This document shows positions 44,005 through 53,908 of a stretch of 64,000 bases of DNA, piece after piece. Source of the stretch: an uncultured Allomuricauda sp. (GTDB lineage: Bacteria > Bacteroidota > Bacteroidia > Flavobacteriales > Flavobacteriaceae); NCBI RefSeq assembly GCF_947258355.1, contig NZ_CAMYIC010000062.1:62001-126000 (forward strand), written 5' to 3'. The position numbers were made by a program, and so were the translations under genes. Below the pieces are notes generated by a model. It worked only from the letters and a program-made list of their open reading frames with translations. It did no database searches and was not told where the DNA came from. Position 1 is the stretch's first letter. Every line of letters starts with the position of its first letter.

Positions 44005-46404
44005 CTATTTGTCCTTGAAGTTATCCTCGTCTTGGGGTAAAATGTCGATTTGTGGTTTTTTGAGAACTTGTTTGTTGGCAATGCTCCTTTCCAATGAGAG
44101 CAATAACGATGGCAGCAAGATCAAATTGGACAGCATGGCGAACAACAAGGTTGCCGATACCAATCCGCCCAATGCCTTGGTTCCCCCAAAGCTAGAGATG
44201 ATAAATACAGAAAATCCAAAGAACAATACAATTGAAGTATAGAACATACTTACCCCTGTTTCGCGCAAAGCAGCATATACAGAGCGCTTAATGTGCCAAC
44301 GGTGAGTGGTGAGCTCTTGCCGGTATTTGGCCAAAAAGTGAATGGTGTCGTCCACCGAAATACCAAATGCGATACTGAACACCAAAATAGTAGATGGTTT
44401 TATGGGGACACCCAAATAACCCATAACCCCAGCAGTTATCACAAGTGGCAACAAGTTTGGTACCAAGGATATGATGACCATTTTGAAGGATCGGAACAAA
44501 TAAGCCATAAATAGGGAAATCAATCCAATGGCCAGAGCAAGTGATAATAACAGGTTTTTCACCAAATATTTGGTTCCTTTTAGGAACAGCAATGCTTTCC
44601 CTGTCATGAAAACATCGTATCTATCAGAGGGGAATTGTTTGGTGATAGCCTCCTGTACATCTTTTTCTATCTCTTCCATACGATCGATTTTTACGTCGCG
44701 CATGTAAGTGGTTAAACGTGCAGTTTGGCCAGTGCTGTCCACAAAACTTTGTAAAAGTTCAGTTCCCCCGGTTGACGATTTTTGAACGGCATTCATTATA
44801 AATGTGTTCTCTTGTGAGGTGGGCAGTTGATAGTATTTGGGTATTCCATTGTAAAAAGCCTGTTTGGAATATTTTACCAAGTCTACAATGGAAATAGGCC
44901 TGGATAGTTCCGGGATTTCATCGATTACAGTGCCAAGTCGGTCCATTCGTTTCAGGGTTGCCGGTTTAACAACTCCATTTTTACGCTTGGTGTCCACTAC
45001 AATTTCCATGGGCATTATACCATCAAACTCAGCTTCAAAAAATTGGATATCCTTGTAAAAGTGGCTTTTTTTGGGAAGGTCTTCAATTCTACTTCCTGTT
45101 ATCCGCATTTGGTAGATTCCAATGATGCTCAATACCAAAACTGCCACTGTGGTAATGTAAACGGCAATCCTATGGTTCCTTACCATGTTCTCCATCCAGT
45201 TCACGAAAAAGTCCATCCATTTCTTGTTCAGGTGCTTTAAGTGCTTTGTTTTTGGAAGAGGCATAAAGCTGTAAACGATGGGGATGATCAATAGGGACAG
45301 TATAAATATTCCAATAATGTTAATGGAGGCTACAATACCAAATTCCTTGAGCAGGTCACTATCCAGAATGATGAAGGTGGCAAAACCTGAAGCCGTTGTA
45401 ATATTGGTCATTAAAGTGGCATTCCCAATCTTGGAAATCACCCTTTGAAGCGACAAAGCTTGGTTTCCGTGTTTTTTTACTTCTTGTTGGTATTTGTTGA
45501 TAAGGAAAATACAGTTGGGAATTCCGATTACAATGATAAGTGGAGGAATCAATGCCGTAAGAATGGTAATTTCATACTGCAAAAGCCCTAGTATCCCAAA
45601 GGCCCACATTACCCCGATAATAACAACGCACATGGATATGAACGTGGCCCTAAAACTTCTGAAGAAAAAGAAAAAGATGATGGAGGTGACCAATAGGGCG
45701 CCTACAATAAACAAACCGATTTCATCCACGATGGATTTTGTATTCCATGTGCGAATGTATGGCATACCGGAAATACGGACATCCATCTGGGTTTCTTGCT
45801 CAAAATCCTCAACGAGATCACCAAGATCGTTAAGGATAAACTCGTTTCTTACAGCGGTGTTCATGATATCCTTATCCAGGTAGACCACGGTTTGAATGGT
45901 TCCACTTTTAGGATTGTACACCAAATTGTCGTAAAAAGGAAGTTCTTTAAAAAGGTGGTTTGTCAGCGAATCAATTTCTTGTTTGGTCTTTGGGGGACTG
46001 GAAATTAAAGGCTCCATAACGAACGTTTGAGTGTCGTTATCCTTGATCAGCTCCTTTAGGTTTTCCAAAGATATTACGTAATCTACCTCAGGAAACGCTT
46101 CTAGCTGTTTGCTGAGAACATTCCAACGATTAAAATTTTTAGGGGTAAACAAGGCGGAATCCTTGATGCCAAGTACTATGGCGTTACCTTCTTCCCCAAA
46201 AATTTTGGTAAAGCTATTGTACTGGATGCTTGCTGGGTGGTCGTCCGGTAAAATATTGGCCTCAGTATTGGAGAACCTCATATTCTTCCACTGTAAAGCC
46301 AAGAAAACAGTGAAGCCTACAACTCCTATAAGAATGAGAATTCTATTACGAAGAATGATTCTTGCGACCTTAGGCCAAAATCCTTTAGTGAGCTTTGCTA
46401 CCAT
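44005..46404 (-). CDS. RND superfamily (MMPL/Patched-like) exporter
   Basis: A 799-residue protein with two repeats, each with one membrane helix, a large periplasmic loop and five further helices (twelve in total). Signatures are NCIFLINKYQQEVKK and, in the second half, FGISVDDTIHFLAKYRQEL (proton-relay Asp pair). It resembles the small MMPL/HpnN-type exporters for lipids or hopanoids rather than the larger AcrB-type drug pumps; no membrane-fusion protein is adjacent. It stands alone between asnS and frr. Confidence 0.85.
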   Translation of the reverse strand: MVAKLTKGFWPKVARIILRNRILILIGVVGFTVFLALQWKNMRFSNTEANILPDDHPASIQYNSFTKIFGEEGNAIVLGIKDSALFTPKNFNRWNVLSKQLEAFPEVDYVISLENLKELIKDNDTQTFVMEPLISSPPKTKQEIDSLTNHLFKELPFYDNLVYNPKSGTIQTVVYLDKDIMNTAVRNEFILNDLGDLVEDFEQETQMDVRISGMPYIRTWNTKSIVDEIGLFIVGALLVTSIIFFFFFRSFRATFISMCVVIIGVMWAFGILGLLQYEITILTALIPPLIIVIGIPNCIFLINKYQQEVKKHGNQALSLQRVISKIGNATLMTNITTASGFATFIILDSDLLKEFGIVASINIIGIFILSLLIIPIVYSFMPLPKTKHLKHLNKKWMDFFVNWMENMVRNHRIAVYITTVAVLVLSIIGIYQMRITGSRIEDLPKKSHFYKDIQFFEAEFDGIMPMEIVVDTKRKNGVVKPATLKRMDRLGTVIDEIPELSRPISIVDLVKYSKQAFYNGIPKYYQLPTSQENTFIMNAVQKSSTGGTELLQSFVDSTGQTARLTTYMRDVKIDRMEEIEKDVQEAITKQFPSDRYDVFMTGKALLFLKGTKYLVKNLLLSLALAIGLISLFMAYLFRSFKMVIISLVPNLLPLVITAGVMGYLGVPIKPSTILVFSIAFGISVDDTIHFLAKYRQELTTHRWHIKRSVYAALRETGVSMFYTSIVLFFGFSVFIISSFGGTKALGGLVSATLLFAMLSNLILLPSLLLSLERSIANKQVLKKPQIDILPQDEDNFKDK

Positions 46405-46479
46405 GTGGGTTTTGTTGGGCGCAAAGGTAGAAAATGATATGTTGTGTTCCTAGGAAAGACTCCTGTCAAAATACAAGTT

Positions 46480-47034
46480 TTAAACCTTCATGATCTCTGC
46501 CTCTTTTGAAGCCAAGATGGCATCTACTTTATCGCCATAGGAATCGGTCAATTCTTGAACATCGACTTCGGCATTGCTCAAAAGATCTTCAGATATATCC
46601 AATGCTTTAAGCTCTTTATTCGCATCTTGTCTTGCGCTTCGGATACTGACCTTGGCATCTTCCGCTTCGGATTTGGCCTGTTTGCTCAATTGAATCCTTC
46701 TTTCCTCCGTTAGTGGTGGTACATTTATGATTACCATTTCCCCATTGTTCATGGGATTGAACCCTAAGTTGGCGTTCATGATTGCCGTTTCTATTTCGGC
46801 AAGAAGGTTTTTTTCCCAGGGTTGAACGGATATGGTTCTGGCATCCGGAGTGTTAATGTTGGATACTTGGGAGAGTGGGGTCTGCGACCCATAATATTCC
46901 ACCATTACCGTGGAAAGCATCATTGGGCTTGCCTTACCGGCCCTAATTTTGGTCAACGCTTTTTGCAAATGGGAAATAGCCCCATCCATACTTTCTTTAG
47001 CGCTATCAAGAATAAACTTTACTTCTTCGTTCAT
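46480..47034 (-). CDS. frr: Ribosome recycling factor
   Basis: A 184-residue protein starting MNEEVKFILDSAKESMDGAI, consistent with RRF; a codon nine bases upstream adds three residues and is less likely. Conserved blocks are LTKIRAGKASPMML, VEYYGSQTPLSQVSNI and VPPLTEERRIQLSKQAKSEAE. It releases ribosomes from mRNA after termination together with EF-G. It follows pyrH by 42 bases, the common pyrH-frr order. Confidence 0.96.
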   Translation of the reverse strand: MNEEVKFILDSAKESMDGAISHLQKALTKIRAGKASPMMLSTVMVEYYGSQTPLSQVSNINTPDARTISVQPWEKNLLAEIETAIMNANLGFNPMNNGEMVIINVPPLTEERRIQLSKQAKSEAEDAKVSIRSARQDANKELKALDISEDLLSNAEVDVQELTDSYGDKVDAILASKEAEIMKV

Positions 47035-47076
47035 AACCTTCAAATTTATTAAACTGAAACCAAAGTGTGTGCCAAA

Positions 47077-47784
47077 TTATACATTGACCACTGTTCCTAT
47101 ATTTTCTCCAGAAACTATTTTCATTAAGTTGCCACGGGTGTTCATATCGAATACCACAATAGGCAATTCATTTTCCTGACTCAGGGTAAACGCCGTTGTA
47201 TCCATTACCTTTAATCCTTTGGAAAGTACTTCGTTAAAGGAAATGGAATCAAATTTAGTTGCGTTTTTATCCTTTTCAGGGTCAGATGTGTAGATTCCGT
47301 CCACACGTGTTCCCTTTAAGATTACGTCTGCTTTTATTTCAATTGCCCTTAAAACCGCAGCGGAATCGGTAGTGAAATAAGGATTTCCCGTTCCACCACC
47401 AAAGATTACCACTCTTCCTTTTTCTAAGTGGCGAATAGCTCTTCTTCTTATAAAGGGTTCGGCTACCTCATTGATTTTTATGGCAGATTGTAATCTAGTT
47501 TGTACTCCATTTAGTTCAAGTGCACTTTGTAGGGCAAGACCATTGATTACAGTGGCCAACATGCCCATGTGGTCACCTTGTACCCTGTCCATGCCTTGGC
47601 TGGCACCTGCAAGACCTCTAAAAATATTTCCACCTCCAATTACAATGGCAACTTCAACACCTTTATCCACTACAGCTTTTATCTCCTCGGCATATTCGTC
47701 CAATCGTTTGGCATCAATACCGTACTGTTGTTCGCCCATTAAGGCTTCTCCGCTTAATTTTAATAAAATTCTTTTGTAATGCAT
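47077..47784 (-). CDS. pyrH: UMP kinase
   Basis: A 235-residue UMP kinase starting [17 protein letters not shown], with the phosphate loops KLSGEALMG and GGGNIFRG and the nucleotide site [22 protein letters not shown] frame extending 27 residues upstream to 47865 exists but passes through the terminator, so the ATG at 47784 is used. The enzyme converts UMP to UDP and is usually allosterically controlled by GTP and UTP. It lies between tsf and frr. Confidence 0.95.
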   Translation of the reverse strand: MHYKRILLKLSGEALMGEQQYGIDAKRLDEYAEEIKAVVDKGVEVAIVIGGGNIFRGLAGASQGMDRVQGDHMGMLATVINGLALQSALELNGVQTRLQSAIKINEVAEPFIRRRAIRHLEKGRVVIFGGGTGNPYFTTDSAAVLRAIEIKADVILKGTRVDGIYTSDPEKDKNATKFDSISFNEVLSKGLKVMDTTAFTLSQENELPIVVFDMNTRGNLMKIVSGENIGTVVNV

Positions 47785-47863
47785 TAAAAGTTTATTGAAG
47801 TCCGGACAAAAATAATCAAAAATATTTACGGGAAATGAAGAATTCCAGGTTTGATATGTGCAC

Positions 47864-47894
47864 AAAAAAACCGCTTCTGTTCGGAAGCGGTTTT
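47864..47894 (-). terminator. Intrinsic terminator between tsf and pyrH
   Basis: Stem AAAACCGCTTC/GAAGCGGTTTT (47867-47877 and 47884-47894), followed on the minus strand by a run of T. It would end the rpsB-tsf message before pyrH, so pyrH-frr probably has its own promoter. Confidence 0.88.
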
Positions 47895-47916
47895 AAGAAT
47901 GTATTGTTGTTGTGAA

Positions 47917-48741
47917 TTAACCAAGAGCCACTCGTACAAATCCAGTAACTTCCAACCCGGAATCTACAGATTTAACGTATTGTGAAACACTTTGTTTGCT
48001 GTCTTTAATAAAAGCTTGGTTCACCAATGTGTTGTCTTTAAAGAAACGCTTCAATTTACCTTGAGCGATTTTATCCAACATTTCTTCTGGTTTACCTTCT
48101 TGACGCAATTGATCCTTGGCAATTTCAATTTCTTTGTCGATAATGGATTGGTCGACACCTTCTTCATTCAAGGCTACCGGATTCATAGCAGCAGCTTGCA
48201 TGGCTACATCTTTTGCAGCTTCAGGAGCACCATCAACATTGGCGGACAAACCAACCAAGGTTGCTATTTTGTTGCCGGCGTGAATATAAGATCCCACAAA
48301 AGGAGCATTCAATCTTTCAAAGCTTCCTATTTCAATTTTCTCACCGATAACACCTGTTTGCTCTGTCAATTTATCGGCAACCGTCATTCCATCAATGGTG
48401 GCAGCAAGAAAATCATCTTTGCTGTCGTGACCTAGTGCCAAATCAGCCAAATCGTTTGCAAGTTTTACAAAGCTATCGTTCTTGGCAACAAAGTCAGTTT
48501 CACAGTTCAATGAGATAACAACACCTTGAGTACTATCACCATTTACTTTAGCGATGGCTGCACCTTCCGATGATTCCCTGTCAGCTCTTTTTGCTGCAAC
48601 TTTTTGCCCTTTTTTTCTTAGGATCTCTATTGCTTGATCAAAATCACCTTCTGCTTCTACCAAAGCTTTTTTACAATCCATCATTCCAGCTCCGGTGGTC
48701 TTTCTTAATTTATTTACCTCTGCGGCGGTAATCTTTGCCAT
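47917..48741 (-). CDS. tsf: Translation elongation factor Ts
   Basis: A 274-residue EF-Ts. The N-terminal UBA-like domain contains LRKTTGAGMMDCKKAL, and the core has VVISLNCETDFVAKND, the nucleotide-exchange contact with EF-Tu. Length is typical. It recharges EF-Tu with GTP. It follows rpsB on the same strand with 79 bases between them, holding a small hairpin at 48772-48792. Confidence 0.96.
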   Translation of the reverse strand: MAKITAAEVNKLRKTTGAGMMDCKKALVEAEGDFDQAIEILRKKGQKVAAKRADRESSEGAAIAKVNGDSTQGVVISLNCETDFVAKNDSFVKLANDLADLALGHDSKDDFLAATIDGMTVADKLTEQTGVIGEKIEIGSFERLNAPFVGSYIHAGNKIATLVGLSANVDGAPEAAKDVAMQAAAMNPVALNEEGVDQSIIDKEIEIAKDQLRQEGKPEEMLDKIAQGKLKRFFKDNTLVNQAFIKDSKQSVSQYVKSVDSGLEVTGFVRVALG

Positions 48742-48771
48742 TTTCTTTTCTTTTTAAATTTTATGTAAAGT

Positions 48772-48792
48772 AAAACACTACGAAAGTGTTTT
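48772..48792 (-). terminator. Weak hairpin between rpsB and tsf (possible attenuator)
   Basis: Inverted repeat AAAACACT/AGTGTTTT with a five-base loop. On the minus strand it is followed by TTTAC-rich sequence with a broken T run, so termination would be partial. It may lower tsf expression relative to rpsB. Confidence 0.45.
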
Positions 48793-48820
48793 TGTTTAGG
48801 ACAATGTTAAATCAGTGGGT

Positions 48821-49942
48821 TTATTCAACTCCACCTTTTACACTATCTTGCCATTCTTTAAGTTCGTCCCATTTGCCGTCGGCAGCCATTTTGGCTTGTT
48901 TTGGCCAAGATGTTGGGTCCAAGTGAGCTAAAGTTGAGCTGGCCTCTGTCAAGATTTCCTTAACTTTTTCTGCATCGGCATCAGCTAGATCGGCGTATGT
49001 ACCTACTCCGTTGGCAGTTAGCGCTTCTGCAGCTTTTGGCCCTATACCTTCAATTTTTGTAAGGTCATCCGGCTTGGCTTTAGCTTCTTTTTTTGCTGGT
49101 TTTTCTTCAGCGGCTTTGTCTTCCTTTTTTGGGGCGGCAGCTTCAGCTTTCTTTGCTGGTTTTTCTTCGGCGGCTTTAGCTTCTTTTTTTGGAGCTTCTT
49201 CCGTTTTGGCAGCTTTGGCTTCCTCTTTGTCCTTGCCGTTGTTTTTCTCGCTCTTGCGCTCCTCTAGACCCTCTGCAACTGCTTGGGTAACAGATTCCAT
49301 TATGATTTCGATGGATTTACCGGCATCGTCGTTGGAAGGAACTGCATAATCAACATCACGCGGATCGGAATTGGTATCCACCATAGCGAAAATCGGGATG
49401 TTCAATTTTTGAGCTTCTTTTACTGCGATGTGCTCGCGCATGGTATCAACAATAAAAAGTGCTCCAGGTAAACGGGTCATGTCTGCAATGGACCCCAAGT
49501 TTTTGTCCAACTTGGCACGCAAACGATCAACTTGCAATCTTTCTTTTTTAGAAAGTGTGTTGAACGTACCGTCTTTTTTCATGCGGTCGATAGCTGCCAT
49601 TTTCTTTACAGCTTTACGAATGGTTACAAAGTTGGTCAACATACCACCGGGCCATCTTTCTGTGATGTACGGCATGTTTACTTTGGATACTTTGTCCGCT
49701 ACAATGTCTTTTGCTTGTTTTTTTGTGGCTACAAAAAGGATTTTTCTTCCTGAGGCAGCAATCTTTTTAAGAGCTTCATTAGCTTCTTCTAGTTTTGCAA
49801 CCGTTTTGTAGAGATTGATTACGTGGATTCCATTTCGCTCCATGTAGATGTAGGGAGCCATGTTTGGATTCCACTTTCGTGTTAGGTGTCCAAAATGCAC
49901 ACCTGCTTCCAGTAAGTCTTTTACTTCAATTTTACTTGCCAT
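48821..49942 (-). CDS. rpsB: Ribosomal protein S2 with C-terminal helix-hairpin-helix extension
   Basis: A 373-residue S2; the normal protein is about 240 residues. Residues 1 to about 235 are S2 (GVHFGHLTRKWNPNMAPYI, ERWPGGMLTNF, PIFAMVDTNSDPRDVDY). A low-complexity Ala/Lys/Glu stretch (about 235-295) holds two imperfect copies of AAEEKPAKK with near-identical DNA. The last ~75 residues contain LTKIEGIGPKAAEALTANG, a helix-hairpin-helix motif, and DPTSWPKQAKMAADGKWDEL. The same tail type is known on flavobacterial ribosomal proteins such as L21. It is upstream of tsf in the usual order. Confidence 0.93.
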   Translation of the reverse strand: MASKIEVKDLLEAGVHFGHLTRKWNPNMAPYIYMERNGIHVINLYKTVAKLEEANEALKKIAASGRKILFVATKKQAKDIVADKVSKVNMPYITERWPGGMLTNFVTIRKAVKKMAAIDRMKKDGTFNTLSKKERLQVDRLRAKLDKNLGSIADMTRLPGALFIVDTMREHIAVKEAQKLNIPIFAMVDTNSDPRDVDYAVPSNDDAGKSIEIIMESVTQAVAEGLEERKSEKNNGKDKEEAKAAKTEEAPKKEAKAAEEKPAKKAEAAAPKKEDKAAEEKPAKKEAKAKPDDLTKIEGIGPKAAEALTANGVGTYADLADADAEKVKEILTEASSTLAHLDPTSWPKQAKMAADGKWDELKEWQDSVKGGVE

Positions 49943-50092
49943 TTTTTGTACTTAGTTTACGTTCCGTTGTAAGTAGCAATGCACTGGTGGTCACAAAATT
50001 TTGTTCGCCCGGCACATTTAGATGCTAAACTAGTTTCCAAAAAGTTGATTTGTTTATCCCTTTTGGAACAACGACAACTTGGTTAAAAATAT

Positions 50093-50121
50093 AACCCTGA
50101 AATATGAACATTTTCAGGGTT
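50093..50121 (-). terminator. Second hairpin downstream of rpsI
   Basis: Stem AACCCTGAA/TTCAGGGTT (50093-50101 and 50113-50121); on the minus strand it is followed by ATATTTTTAA. It lies 46-74 bases after the rpsI stop codon, behind the UUCG-type hairpin at 50141-50160. Confidence 0.7.
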
Positions 50122-50140
50122 TTCAATGAACTTATTAAGA

Positions 50141-50160
50141 TTGGGTGCCGAAGCACCCAA
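50141..50160 (-). terminator. Hairpin with TTCG loop immediately after rpsI
   Basis: Perfect 8-bp stem TTGGGTGC/GCACCCAA with a four-base loop that reads TTCG on the minus strand. No strong T run follows, so it may stabilise the 3' end or assist the hairpin downstream at 50093-50121. Confidence 0.7.
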
Positions 50161-50166
50161 AATATA

Positions 50167-50553
50167 TTAACGTTTGGAGAATTGGAATTTCTTACGGGCT
50201 TTCTTCTGACCGAATTTCTTCCTTTCCACCATTCTTGGATCCCTTGTAAGCAACCCTTCTGGCTTAAGAACAGCTCTGTTCTCAGCATCTATTTCGCACA
50301 TTGCTCTGGACAAAGCCAAACGTACAGCTTCTGCCTGACCAGTAATGCCACCACCGTAAACATTTACTTTTACGTCGTAGTTGCCATCAGTTTCAGTTAA
50401 AGTGAAAGGTTGTCTCACTTTGTACTGCAATGTACCAGTGGTAAAGTAATCGTTAAGATCTCTTTTGTTTACTGTGATGTTTCCAGATCCTTCGGAAACA
50501 TATACTCTAGCCACAGCAGTTTTTCTTCTACCTATCTTATGAACCACTTCCAT
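50167..50553 (-). CDS. rpsI: Ribosomal protein S9
   Basis: A 128-residue S9 beginning [19 protein letters not shown] and ending in the basic tail RKFGQKKARKKFQFSKR, whose last Arg reaches the ribosomal P-site tRNA. Conserved GGGITGQAEAVRLALSRAM is present. Its start codon shares one base with the rplM stop codon, so translation is coupled to rplM. Confidence 0.97.
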   Translation of the reverse strand: MEVVHKIGRRKTAVARVYVSEGSGNITVNKRDLNDYFTTGTLQYKVRQPFTLTETDGNYDVKVNVYGGGITGQAEAVRLALSRAMCEIDAENRAVLKPEGLLTRDPRMVERKKFGQKKARKKFQFSKR

Positions 50554-51008
50554 TATTTGTAGTCGTTTAAGTTAATAGCTTTTGGTTTTTGCGCTTCTTG
50601 TCCGTGCTCAGTACCGGCATATACCTTTAGGTTTCTGAACAAGTCAGCTCCAAGTTTATTCTTTGGTAGCATCCCTTTTACGGAGTTTTCAATGATTCGC
50701 TCAGGATGTTTTTCCAATACTTCTTTCGCGGTAGCGGAACGTTGACCACCCGGATATCCGGTATATCTTTGATATTCCTTCTCATCCCATTTATTACCGG
50801 ACATGTCGATTTTTTCAGCATTGATGACAATTACGTTGTCTCCACAATCAACATGAGGGGTAAAGTTGGTCTTATATTTCCCTCTAAGTATTTTGGCTAC
50901 TTTAGACGCCAATCTTCCTAAGGTCTGTCCTTCAGCATCAACCAATAACCATTGCTTATCAACAGTAGATTTATTGGCGGAAATAGTTTTATAACTTAAT
51001 GTGTCCAC
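50553..51008 (-). CDS. rplM: Ribosomal protein L13
   Basis: A 151-residue L13 with conserved [37 protein letters not shown] and GMLPKNKLG. It is the first gene of the rplM-rpsI pair, the usual order, and has a textbook Bacteroidetes promoter 50 bases upstream (51056-51086, minus strand). No terminator lies between the two genes. Confidence 0.97.
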   Translation of the reverse strand: MDTLSYKTISANKSTVDKQWLLVDAEGQTLGRLASKVAKILRGKYKTNFTPHVDCGDNVIVINAEKIDMSGNKWDEKEYQRYTGYPGGQRSATAKEVLEKHPERIIENSVKGMLPKNKLGADLFRNLKVYAGTEHGQEAQKPKAINLNDYK

Positions 51009-51055
51009 TTCTCGAATATTATTGATTTAAATAACCTATCCCGATTAACGGGCTG

Positions 51056-51086
51056 CAAATGTACAATTATTAGATTGAATTACAAA
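51056..51086 (-). promoter_or_regulatory. Bacteroidetes housekeeping promoter of rplM-rpsI
   Basis: On the minus strand TTTG (51083-51086) is separated by 19 bases from TACATTTG (51056-51063), the canonical TTTG-N19-TAnnTTTG. Transcription would start near 51050; the leader then contains a short hairpin CCCG-TTAAT-CGGG. Confidence 0.85.
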
Positions 51087-51255
51087 CGGTTGGTTGGGAA
51101 TATTTTCGCACTTTTTTCAAATTCAATCTTCGGGTACGAAAATCAACCGCAAGATAGCTTGTCGAGTGTTAAAAAAAGACTAAAAAAACAGTAGACTGTA
51201 ACTTCTTACATTTTCACGTGTCTTTACCATATCAATCTAATCAAAAAACGATCAA

Positions 51256-53907
51256 GTGAGAAACGCAGCGCTGGTTTTTCTGACCCTATTCTTTGTTTAT
51301 TTCGCCCAAGCACAAGATTCTACCGAAGTTATCATCAAAAAAAAGTATACTACCCAAGCCTTGGGCGAGTATGCTGCACCCACTATTAATGGAATATTGG
51401 AAGATGAGGCTTGGAACCTAGTTGAATGGGGAGGTGATTATATAGAATGGCAGCCGGACGAGAACACGCCGCCAACCCATCAAACCAAGTTTAAAATACT
51501 ATATGATAGCAAGAACCTATATATAGGTGTACGCTGTTACGATTCCGAACCCGATAAAATTGTAAAAAGATTATCACGAAGAGACGGTTTTGATGGTGAC
51601 TGGGTCGAATTCAATATCGATAGTTATTTTGATAAACGTACCGCATTCTCTTTTACCATAACCGCTGCTGGGGTAAAAGGGGATGAGTTTATTTCCAATA
51701 ATGGTAACAATTGGGATTCCAGTTGGAACCCCATTTGGTACGCCAAGGCACATGTGGATGATCAAGGTTGGACTGCCGAATTGCGAATTCCATTAAGTCA
51801 ATTAAAATTTAGTAGCGCTGAAGAACAAGTATGGGGATTTCAATCTACCCGACGCTTTTTTAGGAATGAGGAACGTTCGCTTTGGCAGCGTAAACCAGTT
51901 GATCAGCCTGGTTGGGTAAGTGAGTTTGGGGAATTACATGGATTAAAGAACATTGAGCCTCAAAGGCAATTGGAAATTCAACCTTATACCGTAGCCAAGA
52001 CCGAAACCTACGAAGCGGAGGAGGGGAATCCTTTTAGGGACGGGAGCGAAAACGATATTACAGCTGGACTGGATGCCAAAATAGGGATTACCAACGATCT
52101 CACCTTGGATTTAACCGTAAACCCGGACTTTGGTCAAGTGGATGCAGACCCATCTGCCATTGCACTGGATGGGTTTCAGATTTTTTTCCAGGAACGGCGA
52201 CCATTCTTTGTGGAGAATAAGAACATTTTCGATTTCAGGGTTTCCCAATCACAGGCGGGAAATACCTTTGGTTCCGATAACATATTTTATTCAAGAAGAA
52301 TTGGTAGGAGTCCTCAAGGATATCCGAACACCAACGATGGAGAGTTTGTGGACCAACCTGATAATACACCTATTATAGGTGCCGCAAAATTCAGTGGAAA
52401 AACCAAAGATGGATGGGCCATAGGTGTACTCGAAAGTGTGACCGCCCAGCGAACCGCTACCATTTTAAATAGCGATGGGGATACCCGCAAGGAAATGGTA
52501 GAGCCTCTTACCAATTATTTTGTGGGAAGATTACAAAAGGATTTCAATCAAAGAAATTCCTATATAGGTGGGATTTTTACGGCCACCAACCGGGAACAAA
52601 TACCAGAACAGCTCAATTTTTTGCATGATGCCGCCTACACGGGAGGTTTCGATTTTAAGCATCAATGGGCAAACCGAGATTGGTATGTTGGGGGCAATAT
52701 AACCATGAGTCATGTTAGAGGTGGTGAAGAGGCTATCGCCAATACCCAACAATCCATAACGCATTTGTTCAATAGGGTAGGTGCAGATCATGTTGAAGTG
52801 GATACCACCAGAACTTCCCTAACAGGTACAGGGGGGAATGTTCAAATCGGGAAAATCGGAAACGGACATTGGCGTTTCGAATCTGGAGCCACATGGCGTT
52901 CACCGGAATTGGAACTCAATGATATCGGTTTTCAGAGACAAGCGGACGATGTTCGCCATTATACCTGGATTGGGTATCAAACCCTTAAACCAGACAGCAC
53001 TTTTAGACGGGTAGGTATCAATTATAACCATTGGACCGCGTGGGATTTTCAGGGGAATCATAATTATCTGCAATTCAATACCAATAGTTGGCAAAACTGG
53101 AAAAATAATTACCGGACCAATATCGGGTTCAATTTTGCCCCAATCGAATATTCCAATTTTGCTCTACGCGGAGGGCCAAGGTTGAGACAGTCTCCTTGGT
53201 TTAGCTTTTGGAACAGCATCAATACCGATTACAGAAAAAAACTAAGGTTTTCTTTTTTCCACAATGGAAGAAAAGCTTTGGACAATTCCATCAAAACATA
53301 TTATATGGAAGGAGGGTTTGTATACCAACCCATTAATGCCCTACGGATTTCTGCATTTCCATCGCTGCAGATCAATCATGATAAGTTGCAGTTCATTGAT
53401 AATTTTGATGATGTGGGGGGGTCGCCCCGTTACCTGAACGGTGAAATCAATCAGAGAACCTTGAGTATGTCCATTCGATTGAACTATACCATTAACCCCA
53501 ACCTGACCATTCAATATTGGGGGCAACCATTTATTTCAAGGGGGCGTTATTCGAACTTTAAACATATTACAGATCCTGTGGCCAAAACATTTGAAGATAG
53601 GTTTGTGCAATACACGGCCAATCAAACTACTTTATCCGATGGTACTTATGCTATAGATGAAGACTTGGATGGTATCACGGATTTTAGTTTTGACGACCCC
53701 GATTTTTCCTTTGTGCAGTTCCGTTCCAACTTGGTTATCCGATGGGAATATATCCCGGGCTCAGAAATATTCTTGGTCTGGTCACAGGATGTTTCCAGAA
53801 GTGGTGATCCCACCAATGGTTTGCTCTCCAGTTTGGGGGACAACATTTTCGGACAAAAGCCACAAAACATCTTTTTATTGAAGGCTACCTATCGATTTGT
53901 TTTGTAA
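51256..53907 (+). CDS. DUF5916 outer-membrane protein with CBM9-like N-terminal domain
   Basis: An 883-residue secreted protein starting with GTG and a signal peptide (cleaved after AQAQ, about residue 20). Residues about 40-235 match a carbohydrate-binding-family-9-like fold (INGILEDEAWNLVEWGGDYIEWQP). From about 240 the DUF5916 region starts (LTLDLTVNPDFGQVDADPS, FQERRPFFVENKNIF), and the rest is beta-barrel-like with a final Phe-Val-Leu. Members are outer-membrane proteins of Bacteroidetes with unknown task, sometimes next to peptidases or glycoside hydrolases. It stands alone here. Confidence 0.88.
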   Translation: MRNAALVFLTLFFVYFAQAQDSTEVIIKKKYTTQALGEYAAPTINGILEDEAWNLVEWGGDYIEWQPDENTPPTHQTKFKILYDSKNLYIGVRCYDSEPDKIVKRLSRRDGFDGDWVEFNIDSYFDKRTAFSFTITAAGVKGDEFISNNGNNWDSSWNPIWYAKAHVDDQGWTAELRIPLSQLKFSSAEEQVWGFQSTRRFFRNEERSLWQRKPVDQPGWVSEFGELHGLKNIEPQRQLEIQPYTVAKTETYEAEEGNPFRDGSENDITAGLDAKIGITNDLTLDLTVNPDFGQVDADPSAIALDGFQIFFQERRPFFVENKNIFDFRVSQSQAGNTFGSDNIFYSRRIGRSPQGYPNTNDGEFVDQPDNTPIIGAAKFSGKTKDGWAIGVLESVTAQRTATILNSDGDTRKEMVEPLTNYFVGRLQKDFNQRNSYIGGIFTATNREQIPEQLNFLHDAAYTGGFDFKHQWANRDWYVGGNITMSHVRGGEEAIANTQQSITHLFNRVGADHVEVDTTRTSLTGTGGNVQIGKIGNGHWRFESGATWRSPELELNDIGFQRQADDVRHYTWIGYQTLKPDSTFRRVGINYNHWTAWDFQGNHNYLQFNTNSWQNWKNNYRTNIGFNFAPIEYSNFALRGGPRLRQSPWFSFWNSINTDYRKKLRFSFFHNGRKALDNSIKTYYMEGGFVYQPINALRISAFPSLQINHDKLQFIDNFDDVGGSPRYLNGEINQRTLSMSIRLNYTINPNLTIQYWGQPFISRGRYSNFKHITDPVAKTFEDRFVQYTANQTTLSDGTYAIDEDLDGITDFSFDDPDFSFVQFRSNLVIRWEYIPGSEIFLVWSQDVSRSGDPTNGLLSSLGDNIFGQKPQNIFLLKATYRFVL

Positions 53908-53908
53908 T

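Noticed and set aside
47785..47865. Longer N-terminus of UMP kinase
   Set aside because: Would begin within the tsf terminator; the family starts at the ATG at 47784.
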